Source: Pomacea canaliculata (Eukaryota > Mollusca > Gastropoda > Architaenioglossa > Ampullariidae). Taken from it: a DNA stretch of 64,000 nt. How positions within the stretch are numbered: the stretch's first letter is position 1; every line of letters starts with the position of its first letter. This document shows positions 1 through 12,374 of the stretch, piece after piece. Under the pieces are notes generated by a model. It was not told the origin of the DNA. It saw nothing but the letters and a program-made list of their open reading frames with translations, and searched no databases. A program made the translations under genes and the position numbers. The stretch is from positions 2,170,001 to 2,234,000 of the forward strand of contig NC_037599.1 in the NCBI RefSeq assembly GCF_003073045.1, given 5' to 3'.

Positions 1-3000
1 AACGCCGTTCACTGTCAGCAGGGAGTTTGCCCCCCCAACGCCGAACATCTTCCTATAATAGTTAACACAGTTTTACCCAATACTGCATATATAGTATATA
101 TACTGGCGGGCAGGCCAGCGGGCGGGCCGGTCAGAGACAGGAGGGGGCCGGATGCGGCCCGCGGGCCGGCCTTTGCCCAGGTCTGCTCTATGTTATAAAT
201 CAGTGCCATGTGCATGATGTGCACGTGATCTTCACCTCTGTGAACACGAAACTTGAGAACTGAACAGTGTGGTTGTAAGAGAGAGGTAGAGGTTGACAGA
301 GAGAGACTTCGTCATTATGACAAGCGGGATGTTCCAGCATAGTATTAACAACTTATTAACATATAAGAATAGACATTTTCATTACCTGTAAATACCATTT
401 ACCAATGACCACCAGCTAACCCTGCCTAGGCACCCGAGATTGATGCATGGTCACGTGGAGTTTACACCCTCTATGCCGTCTATGGCTATGTGGACATCGC
501 TCATCTCACAGATGCACAACCTTGTTTAATATTTTCATACTTACATATACACTACACCTGCATACATAATACCTTCAACCATTGCAGAACATGTAAATGT
601 TTGAAGAAGGGAGCATGTGTATACGTGTGGAGGGGGGTGTTGATGGGTGTATGTTGTTGATAATGGGTTTGTTTACGAAGCTGTAACGTAAAGTTGTGGA
701 CACGGTAATGAAATTTGAATACGAAATCTTGAAAATTCCCTTGAGCAAATCATAAATGATTTTTAACCCCTCGGGAAAAACAATAAAAAAAAGAAGAGTA
801 AATTAACTTAAGAAGGAAAGAAGAGGGTGGGAACAATTGTGATTCACATTTTGATGCGTTCTGTGTAAATCTTCAGTTTTACAACCAGAACAAATGTTCC
901 AGGGGAGCTGTTTACGTTTCCATGACAACCTAAAGTCATCAAGGCCACCATCTCGTGTTTATAAAGGTGAAGAAGGCTTCCTGCTCTCCTCAGGTTAGAG
1001 AAACACTTGCCTACAATTTAATGACCAAGCAGCCAGGGCGCATGTCCATAAACCTTGCTTCATGCTTCTCCATCACTGCCACATTCATTCTCCCCTCCTT
1101 CCCGCCTTCCATCCCCTCCACCACGGTCCCCACTGACCCTCAGTCCTTTCCATGTCCACCTTCCCTCCCTCCAATGAGCCCGTTGAACTGTGGGATGCAG
1201 AGACGCCACGCGAACACACGCACGCCCACGTGCGATCGCACACCTGCACGAGACAGCAAAACTTGTCAGGTGTTTCCGCTGTTGAAGTCGCCGTTGGTGT
1301 CCATCCTTCGTTCACACTTCACGTGGTCGCCACGACGTGGTGGCTAGCCGAAACCACTTCCGCTTCGCTGAGCTTCAAGACCACAGAGTTCTATGATCTG
1401 AGTTCAGGACGGTCCCCTGGCCGCACGGGATGTGTCTTTGTTGAGGTGCCACCATATGGTAGGAGCCGGCGAGGACAAGGTGCGAGTATCACCACAGACA
1501 GCCAACAGCTGATGCACCATCCGGGGGTTGCAGTAACACCGGGGGTGAGCACACAACTTCAGCATCACTTGGTAAATTTTTGTTTTGTTTTTGTTTTTTG
1601 TTTTTTTGTTTGTTTTTCTCTCGAGCGAAGTATCAAGATTCCAAACATTTTAATGTTCCAGTGTAGCACTGTGACTCGAACCATCCATTAATGTCCAGTT
1701 TTGCGACTTCATTTGGCAAAGAGGCCGCATACAGACAAGTGTGTTTGTTGCTCATGTAGATGATGTAAGCGAGGGCACACATTCACTCCATTCTCCCTCC
1801 CCACATCGCTGTAAAGGTCTCGATTGAGCCCAGGGTCAGCAGCTATAAATCGGAAGAAAAGTTACCTCAGATACACAGTTGGACCAGATGAAGCATGAAC
1901 CACAACCATATGGCACAGACAGGCGCAGAGTATGAGGGGCTACAAGAAACCTAAAGGAAACTGTACATTCGTAGCCCCAACATATCTACCTCCTTATTGG
2001 ATGTACCTAAGGGTTCAAAATAACGCCGTCTAGGAGACCACTAGACATCCTGTCTATAGCCACACTATAGACTGGAAATAAAGCATCCAAAGACACTGCC
2101 ACATGTATCCTTGGTCCGTAGCTACCTGATGGGAGTTACCTTAGACTTGTTGCTTATATCAATCCTACCTGTTGCTATCAGTTTAGACCCTTAACTGCGG
2201 AACTAGTCACGTGTTTAAAAAAAATGCCCCCAACCCTTCCCTTTCCCCACAAAAACCACTCGGACTTTCGGTTACCGAAACTATTATTCGAGTAACGGTT
2301 TTTGGGGGAAGATTTTGCTGGTTTAAAGCATGTCACTCTTTTAATTAAGAACAGGTGTATGTCAGTTGATGTATGTCAAACGCTGAAATTCGTTTGTTAA
2401 TGTGAGTATTCTAGTTTCTGTTTAAAGATGTCATTAAATTTAAAGTAATTTTCTCTTACATGAAATGGGCCGCCCCAAAAGGATTATGGAGGCCGAACAT
2501 ATTTATCCGCTGTCTAATTATTATCAATAATCATTCCAGTCTGGAATCCAACAGCACTCATTGAAAATGTAAAATCATAACTACGGAATAATTTCCATGC
2601 GCATGCGTGTGGATTGGTGGACAGGGAAGGGTGGGGAAGGAGCGGACGAGGGAGCGATAAGCAGGAGGGGGGGGGGGGGCGGGATGGCGAGAGGAGAAAG
2701 AAGCAGGTGGGAGGGAAGGGGATGCTGTACATGTATGAGGCTGGCAGCGACAGGTTGGCGACAGCTTTATGGGATCACTGACATTAACTACTGTCGGATG
2801 TTGTTTTAACGGTTCGATTATGGTGATGGAGAGGAAGCCTATTGCTGTGTGAGGGCTGAGCTGGCAACAAACTTCAGGAGAAGAGAGAAGATTCCAGGTA
2901 AGGACATCAGTGGTGTCTTCAACCTCATCCCTCACACACACTCCTCCACAGAGAGATGACAAGACCGAGCGCATAATGCTCATATATTTATATATTCAAA

Positions 3001-3660
3001 CATTCGGGAGCAATTTTGCACGCACAATAACAACAGCAGCAGCAGCAACGAATACGATCGATTGGGATAATAACAACTGTTTAATTAAAAAAGTGGTATA
3101 AGCAAAGCCTGTTTCTCGCCCTCTGGCTGAATAGAAGACGACGGTTCCCCAGCGCTCTGTTTGAGACAGCTTGTAACTGAAAAGCGGGGACAGGGTGGGG
3201 AGGGATTGTATTTTTCCCTGCTTGTGACCACGAGGGGTAAGGGAGCGAGGAAGATAAGACTGAAGAATGTACAACTTGCCGAAATCGCCAACCTTCTGCA
3301 TTCACAACTCGCAAGACAAGATGAAGACTGAGGACAACGTGCACGAGACACCTGGGATTCCTCCAAACCAAGCTCCCCATCTTTCCACAGAATGTGACTA
3401 GACACACACACGCGCGCGCGTATATCGACAGCGGTGAAAAGGAAAGTTTTGTTTATTAGATCATGTAACGGCTCTGTATATGTGTACAAATGTATGCACG
3501 CATATGTAGTCAGGTTTGTACGATGTGTATTTAAATGCTAATAGTGTGGCTGTTTTTCTTCCACCCGTGTCTACCAGGCAGGAAGGTAGACTGAGATTTC
3601 GACAGTCATCCTTCACTTAACGAAGCAAGCACAGGTGTGGAGGTCTCACCTGCACAGGTG
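1..3660. other. Left flank, no gene recognised
   Basis: Mixed-composition DNA with a G-run at about 2669-2680, a CA/CG repeat near 3403-3420 and several chance frames on both strands (for example 955-1347 and 2558-2983) that are proline-, serine- and threonine-rich in low-complexity sequence. It presumably contains the promoter of the SLC35A3-like gene, but no clear core elements were found. Confidence 0.5.
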
Positions 3661-3680
3661 GGTTGCTGCCCCTGCTGACG

Positions 3681-3938
3681 ATGGTGGCGGACAGCGGCCA
3701 TGCGTACCGCTACGGAAACGTCTCGCACACCGCCCTCGTCCTCAGCCGCCCTCCGCCACTTGATGTATCCATGGCAACAGGAGACGCCAGTTCATACGAT
3801 TACCTCAGGAAAGAAGGGGCCAAAGCTGCCCCTAGCAGCACTCTAAGATGGGGTGGGGCTGGCTTCCACTCAGCATCAGTCGCACCTTTCGTCGTTGAAA
3901 GACTGAAACTGCTGCTGGTGCTTCTGAAAAGTTCTGTG
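3681..3938 (+). CDS. Candidate 5' coding exon of the SLC35A3-like gene
   Basis: An open frame runs from ATG 3681 (context acgATGG) to a consensus donor, TCTGTG/GTGAGT, after base 3938 in phase 0. Joined to the acceptor ending at 4379 it continues in frame as ...[16 protein letters not shown], which would give the transporter an 86-residue extra N-terminus. The first 25 codons favour C or G at the third position, as expected of real coding sequence. Alternative starts are ATG 3771, or the family-like ATG 4395 inside exon 2, in which case this exon would be 5' leader. I know of no SLC35A member with this N-terminus. Confidence 0.45.
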
Positions 3939-6900
3939 GTGAGTCTCGGTTGCTAGGCATCCGTTAGGTTGGCAGTTCCTTTTCACAAGATACAAACCTG
4001 CTTTCGAACATCACAGTTCTCACAGTTCCCATTAAACCTTATCGCTATGGTGTAAGGCCCCAGATTTTTCTCCTTAAGGAATATTTATTATTTCTAGTCA
4101 ATAGCTTTAATGAAAACTAAGAATTTCAATCAAAAGTGTCATCAGTGTTTGACTATAGCACAACTATTTCAATTCAAAAGATCAATCCAGCAAGGTAACC
4201 GACTAAATTTTATCTACTTTTCTACTAATAACAATAATTTCTGAAGCACACAAAACTCGGACTAACCCCCTCCACGTACATCAGACACGCCGTGTTCGCC
4301 ACATTCCACATTCTCACCGAGGTCAATCGGTCGTAGCTCGCAAGATTGAGGTTGAAGCAGTTGATGATGTTGTCCTCAGCACCGCCTAGTGTACATGGAC
4401 AAGCACAAGTCCCTCAGTCTCGGGGCCCTTGTCCTGCAGACCTCACTGCTGGCACTGACCATCCGTTACTCGCGTGTCCAGCACGTGGGCGGCTCGCGGT
4501 ATCTGTCTTCCACCGCCGTCGTCATGTCAGAGGCCATCAAGCTGCTGGCTAGTCTCTACATGTTCTTCGCAACTTCTAGAAGGTATCCACTTTGTGCTGT
4601 AACTATTACGGTGACTGGTCATAATAAGTATAACAATAAAGGAAAAATATGCGAGACATATAATATTCCATTTATTTAATTTTTTTGTGTATTGCTTCCC
4701 TGCAGAAGGTCGTCGGTGTTGATGTGGGAAGAGCTACTAGATGCGAGAGAAGCTGTAAAGGTGGCAATACCATCAGGAATCTATACCTTCCAGAACAATC
4801 TACAATTTATAGCAGTTTCTCACCTTGATGCCACTACATTTCAGGTAGGTTCAAACGAGGTCTGGAGCCTGTAATCAACAAAGGTGTGAAGGGACATGAA
4901 GTTGAGCCCTGTGTTGATCGACAGGTTTGAGGGGGGTTCAGCATCAGCCCATCAAATGGCAGTCGCCACTCTACGTGACATTTGAAGATTTTGTAAAGGC
5001 TTTTGACTCCGTAGACAGGGAAACCATCTGTAAGTTGATGCAGCACTACGGATTTCCACCAAAGTCCATTACCATCATCCAGCAGCTGTACTTCGAGAGG
5101 GGTTCAGCAAGATGTATTTTGAACGGGTCGTTAGTACATTAGACGCCATTTTGGTAGTCCAGCTCTCCACATTAGCTCGCAAGATGTGTTGATCGAATTT
5201 TGCTTTCAGTAAGCGACATTCATTCTACCTAATAGAGATCAGGATAGCGATTTAATTAGTGAATCGTTAGCTGCTCCATTCGGGGTACACTACAAAGATG
5301 CTGCATTGTGCGTTCTTGCCTGTAGAATACTCTTTAGTTTTGGTAAATATTGTACAAACCGAAATTCCCGTCTACACAGACAACTTGTTTATGGCATTCT
5401 AGTCGAGAGACGTTGACGTTACCTGAGAGTTACAACGAAAGCTCTTGGTGACATCTCAATGGCTTTCTGTCACTTGGTACAGGTGACATACCAGCTCAAG
5501 ATCCTGACAACCGCCATCTTTTCCATCTTATTCCTCAGGCGTCTGCTGGATGCCACACACTGGCTGGCGCTGCTGCTGCTGACTGTGGGCGTCATCTTAG
5601 TGCAGGTATGTCACCACCATGCTATCACAGATGGCGATCCGGCAGGGCAGGCAGGACAGTTCCCCCTTTTAATACAAAGACGGTAGCAGGGACTCGAGTT
5701 CAGATCGTATTTAAAAACAACAACAAACCTGTTTACACGGCTAACCGTCAAGCGACGGAAGGGTGAGTACTCGGGTATTCCCCGCTTCCTCTCCATATTA
5801 CGAAATCATGCATTGATGGAAAGAACTTTCCTGTAAAATAAACGAAGACCACATATTGAGCCCTGTATAAACAACAACGCAGGCAATTTTCTTTAGTCTG
5901 TGTGCTTTTTACACTGACCATAGCAAAATCTAAACCCACGAACACGCGAGCAAAGTTTTATAAATGTAAGTCTAATTATTCGAAAGAGGCACACGAGTTG
6001 AATGATGTTATTATTCACACAGCTTCCCCGAGATGATGTGAACTGCAGGCTGGAAGAGGGCATGAGATGCGATGTCAAGGACCTCGGTCACAGGGAGGGT
6101 ATGTCTGCGACGGTGGGGCTTGTGGCGGTCTTTGCCATGTGTGTGAGCAGCGGCTTTGCTGGAGTTTACTTTGAGAAGATACTCAAGACCTCAGTGCAGT
6201 CCTTGTGGGCCAAAAATGTCCAGATGGGTGTGTGTTGCTCTCTACCGTCTCCTAATTGTTCTCCCTTCTATACCGAGCTCTACAGAGTTCGTGGCATGTA
6301 TATGACAAAACAATGCCATAAAATCTGTTAATATGTTGTTGCCATAACACACATTATCATAGCATCTAAAAATATTGGACAGACCCTGTGTGCACTGAAA
6401 AAGAATTTGAAGCCAACGTGCAGCCATATTACTACCATGATGTCTATAACAGCCTGCACAAAACATTGACGTCCACCTCTTTAGTTTTGAAATCAAAGAA
6501 CTAAAGAAGATTAGAAAAGACAAAAATGCAAACCGACAGTTTCTGAATCATAAATATGGCAGCTTTATGGCTTCAAGCAGAGCCAGCTAGTCTGCTAGTT
6601 TCAGATCAGTACAATATATCAAACATCCAAACAGTTGCATAAAAGACAATCGAGTAAAAAAAAATCTTTTCAAAATTCCTTTTATGTCTTCTGTTTTGAA
6701 AAGACTTTCAGTTACTGTACAACTTTATGACACACCACAAAATCAAAAACTCCTGATTAAAGTAATAATATTTATCTTGCAGCATTTTTCAGTGTTGTGC
6801 TTGGTGTTGCTGCCATATGGATCTTTGATTCTTCTACAGTCTCAGAAAACGGCCTTTTTCAAGGTTACAACATCATCACAGTTATCATCATACTTCAGCA

Positions 6901-8199
6901 GGTACTAAATGATTTCAAAAAGTTAATAGACATAAAAATTCCACTGTCAGTGAATGTTCACATTTTGTATCACTCTCATTGATGCAGAACTTTCAAGCTT
7001 TTCATCACATGCAGCATTTGTCCACAAGAGGCAAAATAGAACACACACACACACTAATACAGACATCAGTCACAGAATGAGGCTATTTCTTCTCTGCTGA
7101 CCACCAAATAAAGACAGTGTTGATGTGTCTTAGGCTGCAGTAGGACTGATTGTGTCATTAGTGATCAAGTACGCAGACAACATCCTGAAAGGCTTTGCCT
7201 CATCAGTCTCCATCATTTTGACGATGATTATTTCTCATCTCTTCCTGCATGACCTTGTGATTACCAGGTGAGTGATTACTTGTTTCTGTGGTGGGCATAT
7301 GAGCATACCTTTGCACACTGTGTAAAGTACACAATAATCTTAAAACCAACCTGAACGGTTTGTGTGTTTTTTCTTTTTCTTTATTTTTTTCTTTAAGATA
7401 TCAGTAGATATAGGCGATATAAACCTAACCTTCAAATTTCAGATTCCAAAACCCATCCGTTAATTATCCACTTCGATCAATGTGCACCGTAACAGTGTAC
7501 TACGTCATGCTAGTGCACCATTCACAAGGGTGCCAGCAGTCAACACAGATCTGTGTACTACATCACATTGGTACACCATTCCCATTGCCTGCAGTCAACA
7601 CCAATCAGAGAGAGAATGAGCTGACAATCTGCATTTCTCGTGGTTCTGAAAAAATTGCTACTTTAGCATGAGAAATGCAGACTTTCAACGTCTAAATAAC
7701 CCGAACTGTCGCTCTGATTGGTGTTGCCAGGTGGCAATGTTGTGAATGGGGTACTACCGTGACGTAGTCCACTGTTAGCGACGCTTGTTGATTGCTAGCG
7801 GATAATTAACTGACTGGTTTTGGACGCTGAAATTTACAGGTTAGATTTATATCGCCTATATCGACCAATACCTGCAAAACAAAAAAAAAGAAAAAAACAA
7901 AACACAAACCATTCAGGTTGGTCTTTAAAGCCATAGTTGAATAGTTGTATTTAAAATGGCTTCATTTCAAATAAAGCTGTCATTAATTTAATCTTGGATC
8001 TTATTCTGGATTAGCTTCTTCCATAAATACTTCAGTGACTGTTCATAGAAATTGAAAAGATACATGAAAGAAAACAAATATAATGAAAATAATTTCTTGC
8101 AGTTCTTTCTTGGTGGGAACAGCAACAGTAATATGCTCAGTGGTATTATACCATGTGGACAGAAAACATGCAAAGAGAAAATTGGCTACAGTCATATGA
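3681..8199 (+). CDS. SLC35A3: UDP-sugar transporter, SLC35A3-like (Golgi UDP-GlcNAc/UDP-Gal transporter)
   Basis: Multi-pass Golgi antiporter of the SLC35A family that exchanges cytosolic UDP-sugar for luminal UMP. Coding exons, all with GT-AG borders and matching phases: 4380-4582, 4706-4844, 5483-5605, 6023-6227, 6783-6901, 7134-7267, 8103-8199 (stop 8197-8199). A further in-frame exon, 3681-3938, is likely but less sure. Family blocks in order: RYSR and [11 protein letters not shown] (exon 2), [13 protein letters not shown] (exon 3), [14 protein letters not shown] (exon 4), [14 protein letters not shown] (exon 5), GLFQGYN (exon 6), [11 protein letters not shown] (exon 7). From the ATG at 4395 the protein is 334 residues, close to human SLC35A3 (about 325). 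The wording around [11 protein letters not shown] and YLSSTAVV resembles A3 more than A2, but the substrate (UDP-GlcNAc or UDP-Gal) cannot be settled by eye. Intron 3 holds a LINE scrap and intron 7 a large palindrome. The short C-terminal tail is basic (RKHAKRK). Confidence 0.92.
4925..5136 (+). mobile_element. LINE reverse-transcriptase fragment (RTE-like)
   Basis: An open frame inside intron 3 of the transporter reads [20 protein letters not shown] followed by [17 protein letters not shown] and a short ILNG block. This is the conserved fingers/palm start ([12 protein letters not shown]) of RTE-like LINE reverse transcriptases. Only about 70 codons remain; the endonuclease, the catalytic YADD box and the 3' end are missing, so it is a 5'- and 3'-truncated relic. 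It lies in the same orientation as the host gene. Confidence 0.85.
7344..7924. mobile_element. Long-palindrome MITE-like element flanked by TTAA
   Basis: The left arm (from 7344, ACCAACCTGAACGGTTTGTG) and the reverse complement of the right arm (from 7924, ACCAACCTGAATGGTTTGTG) match through most of their length. Shared landmarks include GATATAGGCGATATAAA, a CTACGTCA box, ACACCAATCAGAG and TGCATTTCTC. The loop lies near 7635-7670. TTAA occurs at 7340-7343 and 7925-7928, which suits a TTAA target duplication (piggyBac- or Kolobok-like families use TTAA). The left arm carries an extra internal copy of about 55 bp starting GTGTACTAC. No transposase is encoded. It sits in intron 7 of the SLC35A3-like gene. 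Confidence 0.8.
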
Positions 8200-8285
8200 C
8201 GCCACCTATCTATCAGGTACGTAAATTACTATTTCACGTGGACATCCTGAACCCACATGCTCAGCTGCACCAGATCCTTAGAACC

Positions 8286-8400
8286 AGAGGCGGTGGGAAT
8301 TGGTGTTTTATGCCAAGCTGCCAACTATGGCTTTATCACAGCAAGGCAGCGAACCCTATAAACAGATGCCCCATGAAGACAAAGAACAGCGTGCCAAGAC
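8286..8400 (-). mobile_element. SINE copy, 5'-truncated (family A, antisense)
   Basis: The stretch shares, in order, a GGGAATTGGTGTTTTATGC block, a GCTGCCAACTATGGCTT block, AAGGCAGC and ATAAACAGATGCC with the copies at 14738-14842, 31347-31434 and (reverse complemented) 48883-49085. It lies in the presumed 3' UTR of the transporter gene. The tRNA-like head is not recognisable in this copy. Confidence 0.7.
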
Positions 8401-8675
8401 AACTCTCTTCCTGGAACATTGACTAGAAGTCCAGAAACACTTTTTCAGATAGTATTCTTTTGTGATTTGGTGGCTGGTACCAAAAAAACTCAAAAAAGAT
8501 GATTATAACATTTTTCACATTAAAATGGATTGCGAGGGTTGCGAGTACTGAATACAGGAAAAAGTAAGGAAAAAATCAAATTTCCTTGCAGAATGTTGAT
8601 CATGTGAGGCCGTTTAAAACAGCAGGCTTAGACCTGGTTACACTTACTCAAACACATTTACTGTACATATCTGTC

Positions 8676-8681
8676 AATAAA
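8676..8681 (+). terminator. Polyadenylation signal of the SLC35A3-like gene
   Basis: AATAAA about 475 bases after the stop codon. The 3' UTR it implies would contain the antisense SINE at 8286-8400. The cleavage site itself cannot be read from sequence. Confidence 0.45.
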
Positions 8682-8699
8682 GGTATGATTGTTATATGT

Positions 8700-11477
8700 A
8701 TAGACTTACACATGTGTATCTGTGTTTTAGTGCCTTGAAAACTATAAAAAAGGAGCTATCATTGCCATCAGAATTCATAAACCTTTTGTTAATAATTCGT
8801 CATTTTTGTGATTTTAATGTCCATGGGTACTCTCTCTATATAAATATAAACTTGGAGAAAACATGGTGAAAGTTTGTAGCTATACCCCCTTCATTAATCA
8901 TGGAAAAGTGCTTAATGTACTTCATAATGAACAAATGCATAAAAGAGTCCTTTTGTGACCTATGGCATAACCCTGGAATAGTAAAAACAGAAAAGCATTT
9001 GTCTTCTTCAATTAACAGCTGCCTAAAATGGACTGCTGATACTTAAACAAATTTCCATCTATGATAAAAACACAGATGGTGATCTGTGCAGGCAAACAAT
9101 ATCCCAGAAGCCAAATGTACAAGCTTTTTTTTCATCAATTAGTAATGACAAATATTTAAAACACATAAAATGATTATGCTGCTGATTAAACATTGACTAT
9201 CAGTCTTCCACATCATTATAAAGAATATTTAGGTTTACAACTTATGTTCTGGTATATTAACAGTTCAGAACATAACTCTAAAAACATTTTACAAATTATA
9301 CCTTTAACAAAACTGAGAGTGTCACTGCATGCAAGTAGTCCATCAGTTGCATTGCTCTTCCACTGTTAATTAGTTAAACTTCTGGAACTGATGCAGTGTT
9401 GTCAAGAATGTACAATGGTTTGTTTAAAGTAAGTGTTGTTTTGTTTTGAGCAACAGATGAAGATATATCAAATGCTATCATTTAAGTGCTAGAAACAGCA
9501 GATTCTTGTTAAATTACAGATATAATGGTTTATTTAATTAAACTCTTATGTCAGATTTATGTTTTGGTCAACTGGCTTTAACTGGGTCAAACTGATTAAG
9601 TTTAGACTTCGGTGTTGAAGATGCTTCGACAATTCATTGTAGGTGTTAATATAAGTGGCTGGAGAGACATAGGGTCACAAGTCACAAGTCCAGATTGTAT
9701 TTGATTGGAACATTTTGCTGTTGTGTTGGGAATACTGAGAGAGTACTTGTTAGAGTAATAAACAATAAACACAGGTATAAGGGAATCAACATTTCACAGT
9801 TGCTGTGTTCTCCATGTCTTCCATTTATCTTTGTCAGGTACAGATACACACATATGTAAATAAGCAACTAAAAAGAAGATGGTGGACACGTATTAGCTGA
9901 CAAGAAATTAAGAAAGCACCACACAGAAGCAAGATGTAGGGGAGGGGCAAAAAACAAGAAAGTTATGTACATAAAGACAAAAAGGAAAGATAATGCAGAC
10001 ACAAATCGTTCTTGATCCTTGCTCTTTGATAACACTCAGTAACTGACAGTAAAACAGCTTGTGGAGAAAAAGATTCATTCTGCTCTCTGTTGGAAGACAT
10101 ACATGATTATAAGCTTTTGCTTGGTGTCCATGCAATTTCTCTCCCTCTTTACACTCGGTCCCCTTCTTATAAAAAACAAACTACAGAAACATTTTTCTTA
10201 CAGAACCGTCTCTTTAGCTACAGTCTGAACCAAATGACCTGGTTATAGGAGAAGTACATATCTCCTCACTTTGTGCACATCAACACTTGTCTTGAAAGAA
10301 AACTTCCAAAGGAAATGCATCATAATACACAAAAACCACTGTCATTTTGTTGTCTGGGTAGAAAGATGCTATAACAAAATGTTTCTTAAATTACCAATAA
10401 ATAACTCTTTTTAATAAAGTACAATATATTGACATATAGGACTGCATTCTTTGAGAACAAGCAAAAGACAAATGAAAAACACCACAAATTTTTTCTGATA
10501 AATATAAATCAACAAATGTTACCGAAAATTGCCAAGAATATAAAAGCAAATACGTAGTTTCCTTTTAAATAGGCATGATCTTTAACACAAGTAAACACAT
10601 ATTATTATTCTCATTATTATTAAAATGATGATTATTTGAGGTTGCCTGCTACTGTTACAGTACATACATGCACAGAAACTCACATGCATAACATCGATGA
10701 GGTGAACTTCAGTGGATCATCAGGTTTAATGTCCTCTCTTTCTACTTCCCACAATTTTATGATGGACAGGTATGGCTAAAATAATTAAGCAAGAGAGTTA
10801 TGTAAAAGACAGAGACAAGGCAAGTCAGTCTGAAGATACAAATAATGAAACTGACTGCCCATGTTATGTATTAATATTTGTTCCTGATTGTACAATGATT
10901 CCATTTTTTAAAGAAAACTTTCCAGAACCTTTCTTTCTTATTTGGATTCACATTTTCACAACAAGCATGACAGAAAATGATCGAAGAGTAGATGAAAATG
11001 AAGACCTGGGAAAGTTAGCTGTGAATGTCCCTCCTTGATGAAGTTCACCTCTGAAACAAATGGAGGTCACTTGGGTCTTGGTTTTAAACAGAATGTAAAT
11101 ACAACACTAGACATTTTAACTGTTGTTTTTGCTGGTAAACTTCAAAGCCTTCATACAATCAATTTGTGCCATAAGACAGAGCTCTTGACTTTTTCAAACG
11201 TATGAGCTTAAAAAGCTACATTTCTAACATTCATACAATTTTAACAACTTCTGATTTCATTCTGCAAATTTTAGCAGAAGTGGTTATAAGCAAGTACTCT
11301 AAATTCTCCCTGATATTTTAAGACTTTAATTTCCTGATTTTTCCAGGAACTGAAAATCCTTTTCCACATTCACATGCTTTTTCCAGTTGTCCCTGACCTG
11401 TGTAGACTAAACTAGTGTCAGAGTGGAAGGATGATATAAATACACATGTACTCATGGATGCACCTCACACAAACATA
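8700..11477. other. Tail-to-tail spacer between SLC35A3-like and SPTLC1 genes
   Basis: AT-rich DNA with no supported gene. A plus-strand open frame at 10772-11038 (88 codons) has no family resemblance and no neighbouring exon, so it is read as chance. Part of the stretch may be 3' UTR of either gene. Confidence 0.6.
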
Positions 11478-11972
11478 CAGGTAGTCCTCGGGTTACGACG
11501 GTCTCGAGTTACGTCGTTTCGCGGTTACGACGCTCATTCCGACTTACGAGGTCACTGCATCATAGAAAAGGAAGGCCATCACCATGGAGGTGAAAGTCCA
11601 TATCATAAGGCAATCTGAGAAGGGGGAAACAGCAACAGAAATTAGCAGGTCATTAGGACTTAGTCGTTCGACTGTCGCTACGATTATCAAGGATAAAGAT
11701 CGCATCCTTGAACACGTGACAAGATCTGCTCCTATGACAGCGACAGTGATAACAAAGCGTAGTGTACTGCACAATATTTTACTGTACTTAAGTTTATTGA
11801 TAATTATGTAGGGTACTGTGTTAGGATAGGTGTCTGGATAGGCTAAGTGTTTGCAGTACTGTACTGTTATTATGGTACAGTACTGTATGAACGTATGATC
11901 CGACTTACGTCAAAATTCGGTTTACGACGCCGCGTTAAGAACGGATCTCTGTCGTAAGTCGAGGACTACCTG
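11478..11972 (+). mobile_element. Tigger/pogo-type DNA transposon, internally deleted, keeping the N-terminal HTH
   Basis: Terminal inverted repeats CAGGTAGTCCTCGGGTTACG (left) and, read on the minus strand, CAGGTAGTCCTCGACTTACG (right) bound 495 bp with TA on both sides (11476-11477 and 11973-11974), the target duplication used by Tc1/mariner-Tigger elements. Inside, ATG 11584 opens a 75-codon frame whose first 60 residues are a pogo/CENP-B-type helix-turn-helix: GETATEISRSLGLSRSTVAT then IIKDKDRIL, followed by SAPMTATVITKRS. The DDE catalytic domain is absent, so this is a non-autonomous deletion derivative that would need a partner transposase. It lies about 400 bp beyond the SPTLC1 stop codon. 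Confidence 0.92.
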
Positions 11973-12374
11973 TATACATATGGGGAAATCTACTTTCTCA
12001 CACTGTAGCAGCACATATAACTTTGCTCACATAAAAAGCACATTTAAAAATACCATTTTTGATGTAAAATTCCATATAGCTGTGTTGTATTGGATAGTAC
12101 AAAGAAAAAGAAACACGCAGATCATGTTAAACTCCTGTTTTGAAAAAAAATCTTCTAGCTGTCAAGTGTTAGAAGGGTTGACAGCTGATTTGTACTGAGC
12201 TTCTTTCATCTCTCAAAAGTCTTGGATGGAAGTGCAGCGAATACAAGGCAGGAAGAATGGTATATTAACTTATTTACCAAGGAACCTAACAAATGAAGAA
12301 AGCATGCTACTGTATAGTAAATGCTCAGTGTAAACTGGGGTAACGCCAGACTTTGTAATAAAAGTCTTGGCTTC

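Noticed and set aside
2558-2983. 141-codon minus-strand frame, proline-rich
   Set aside because: It runs across a G-tract and low-complexity DNA, which keeps frames open without coding.
7480-7671. 63-codon plus-strand frame
   Set aside because: Lies wholly within the palindromic element in intron 7 and has no family features.
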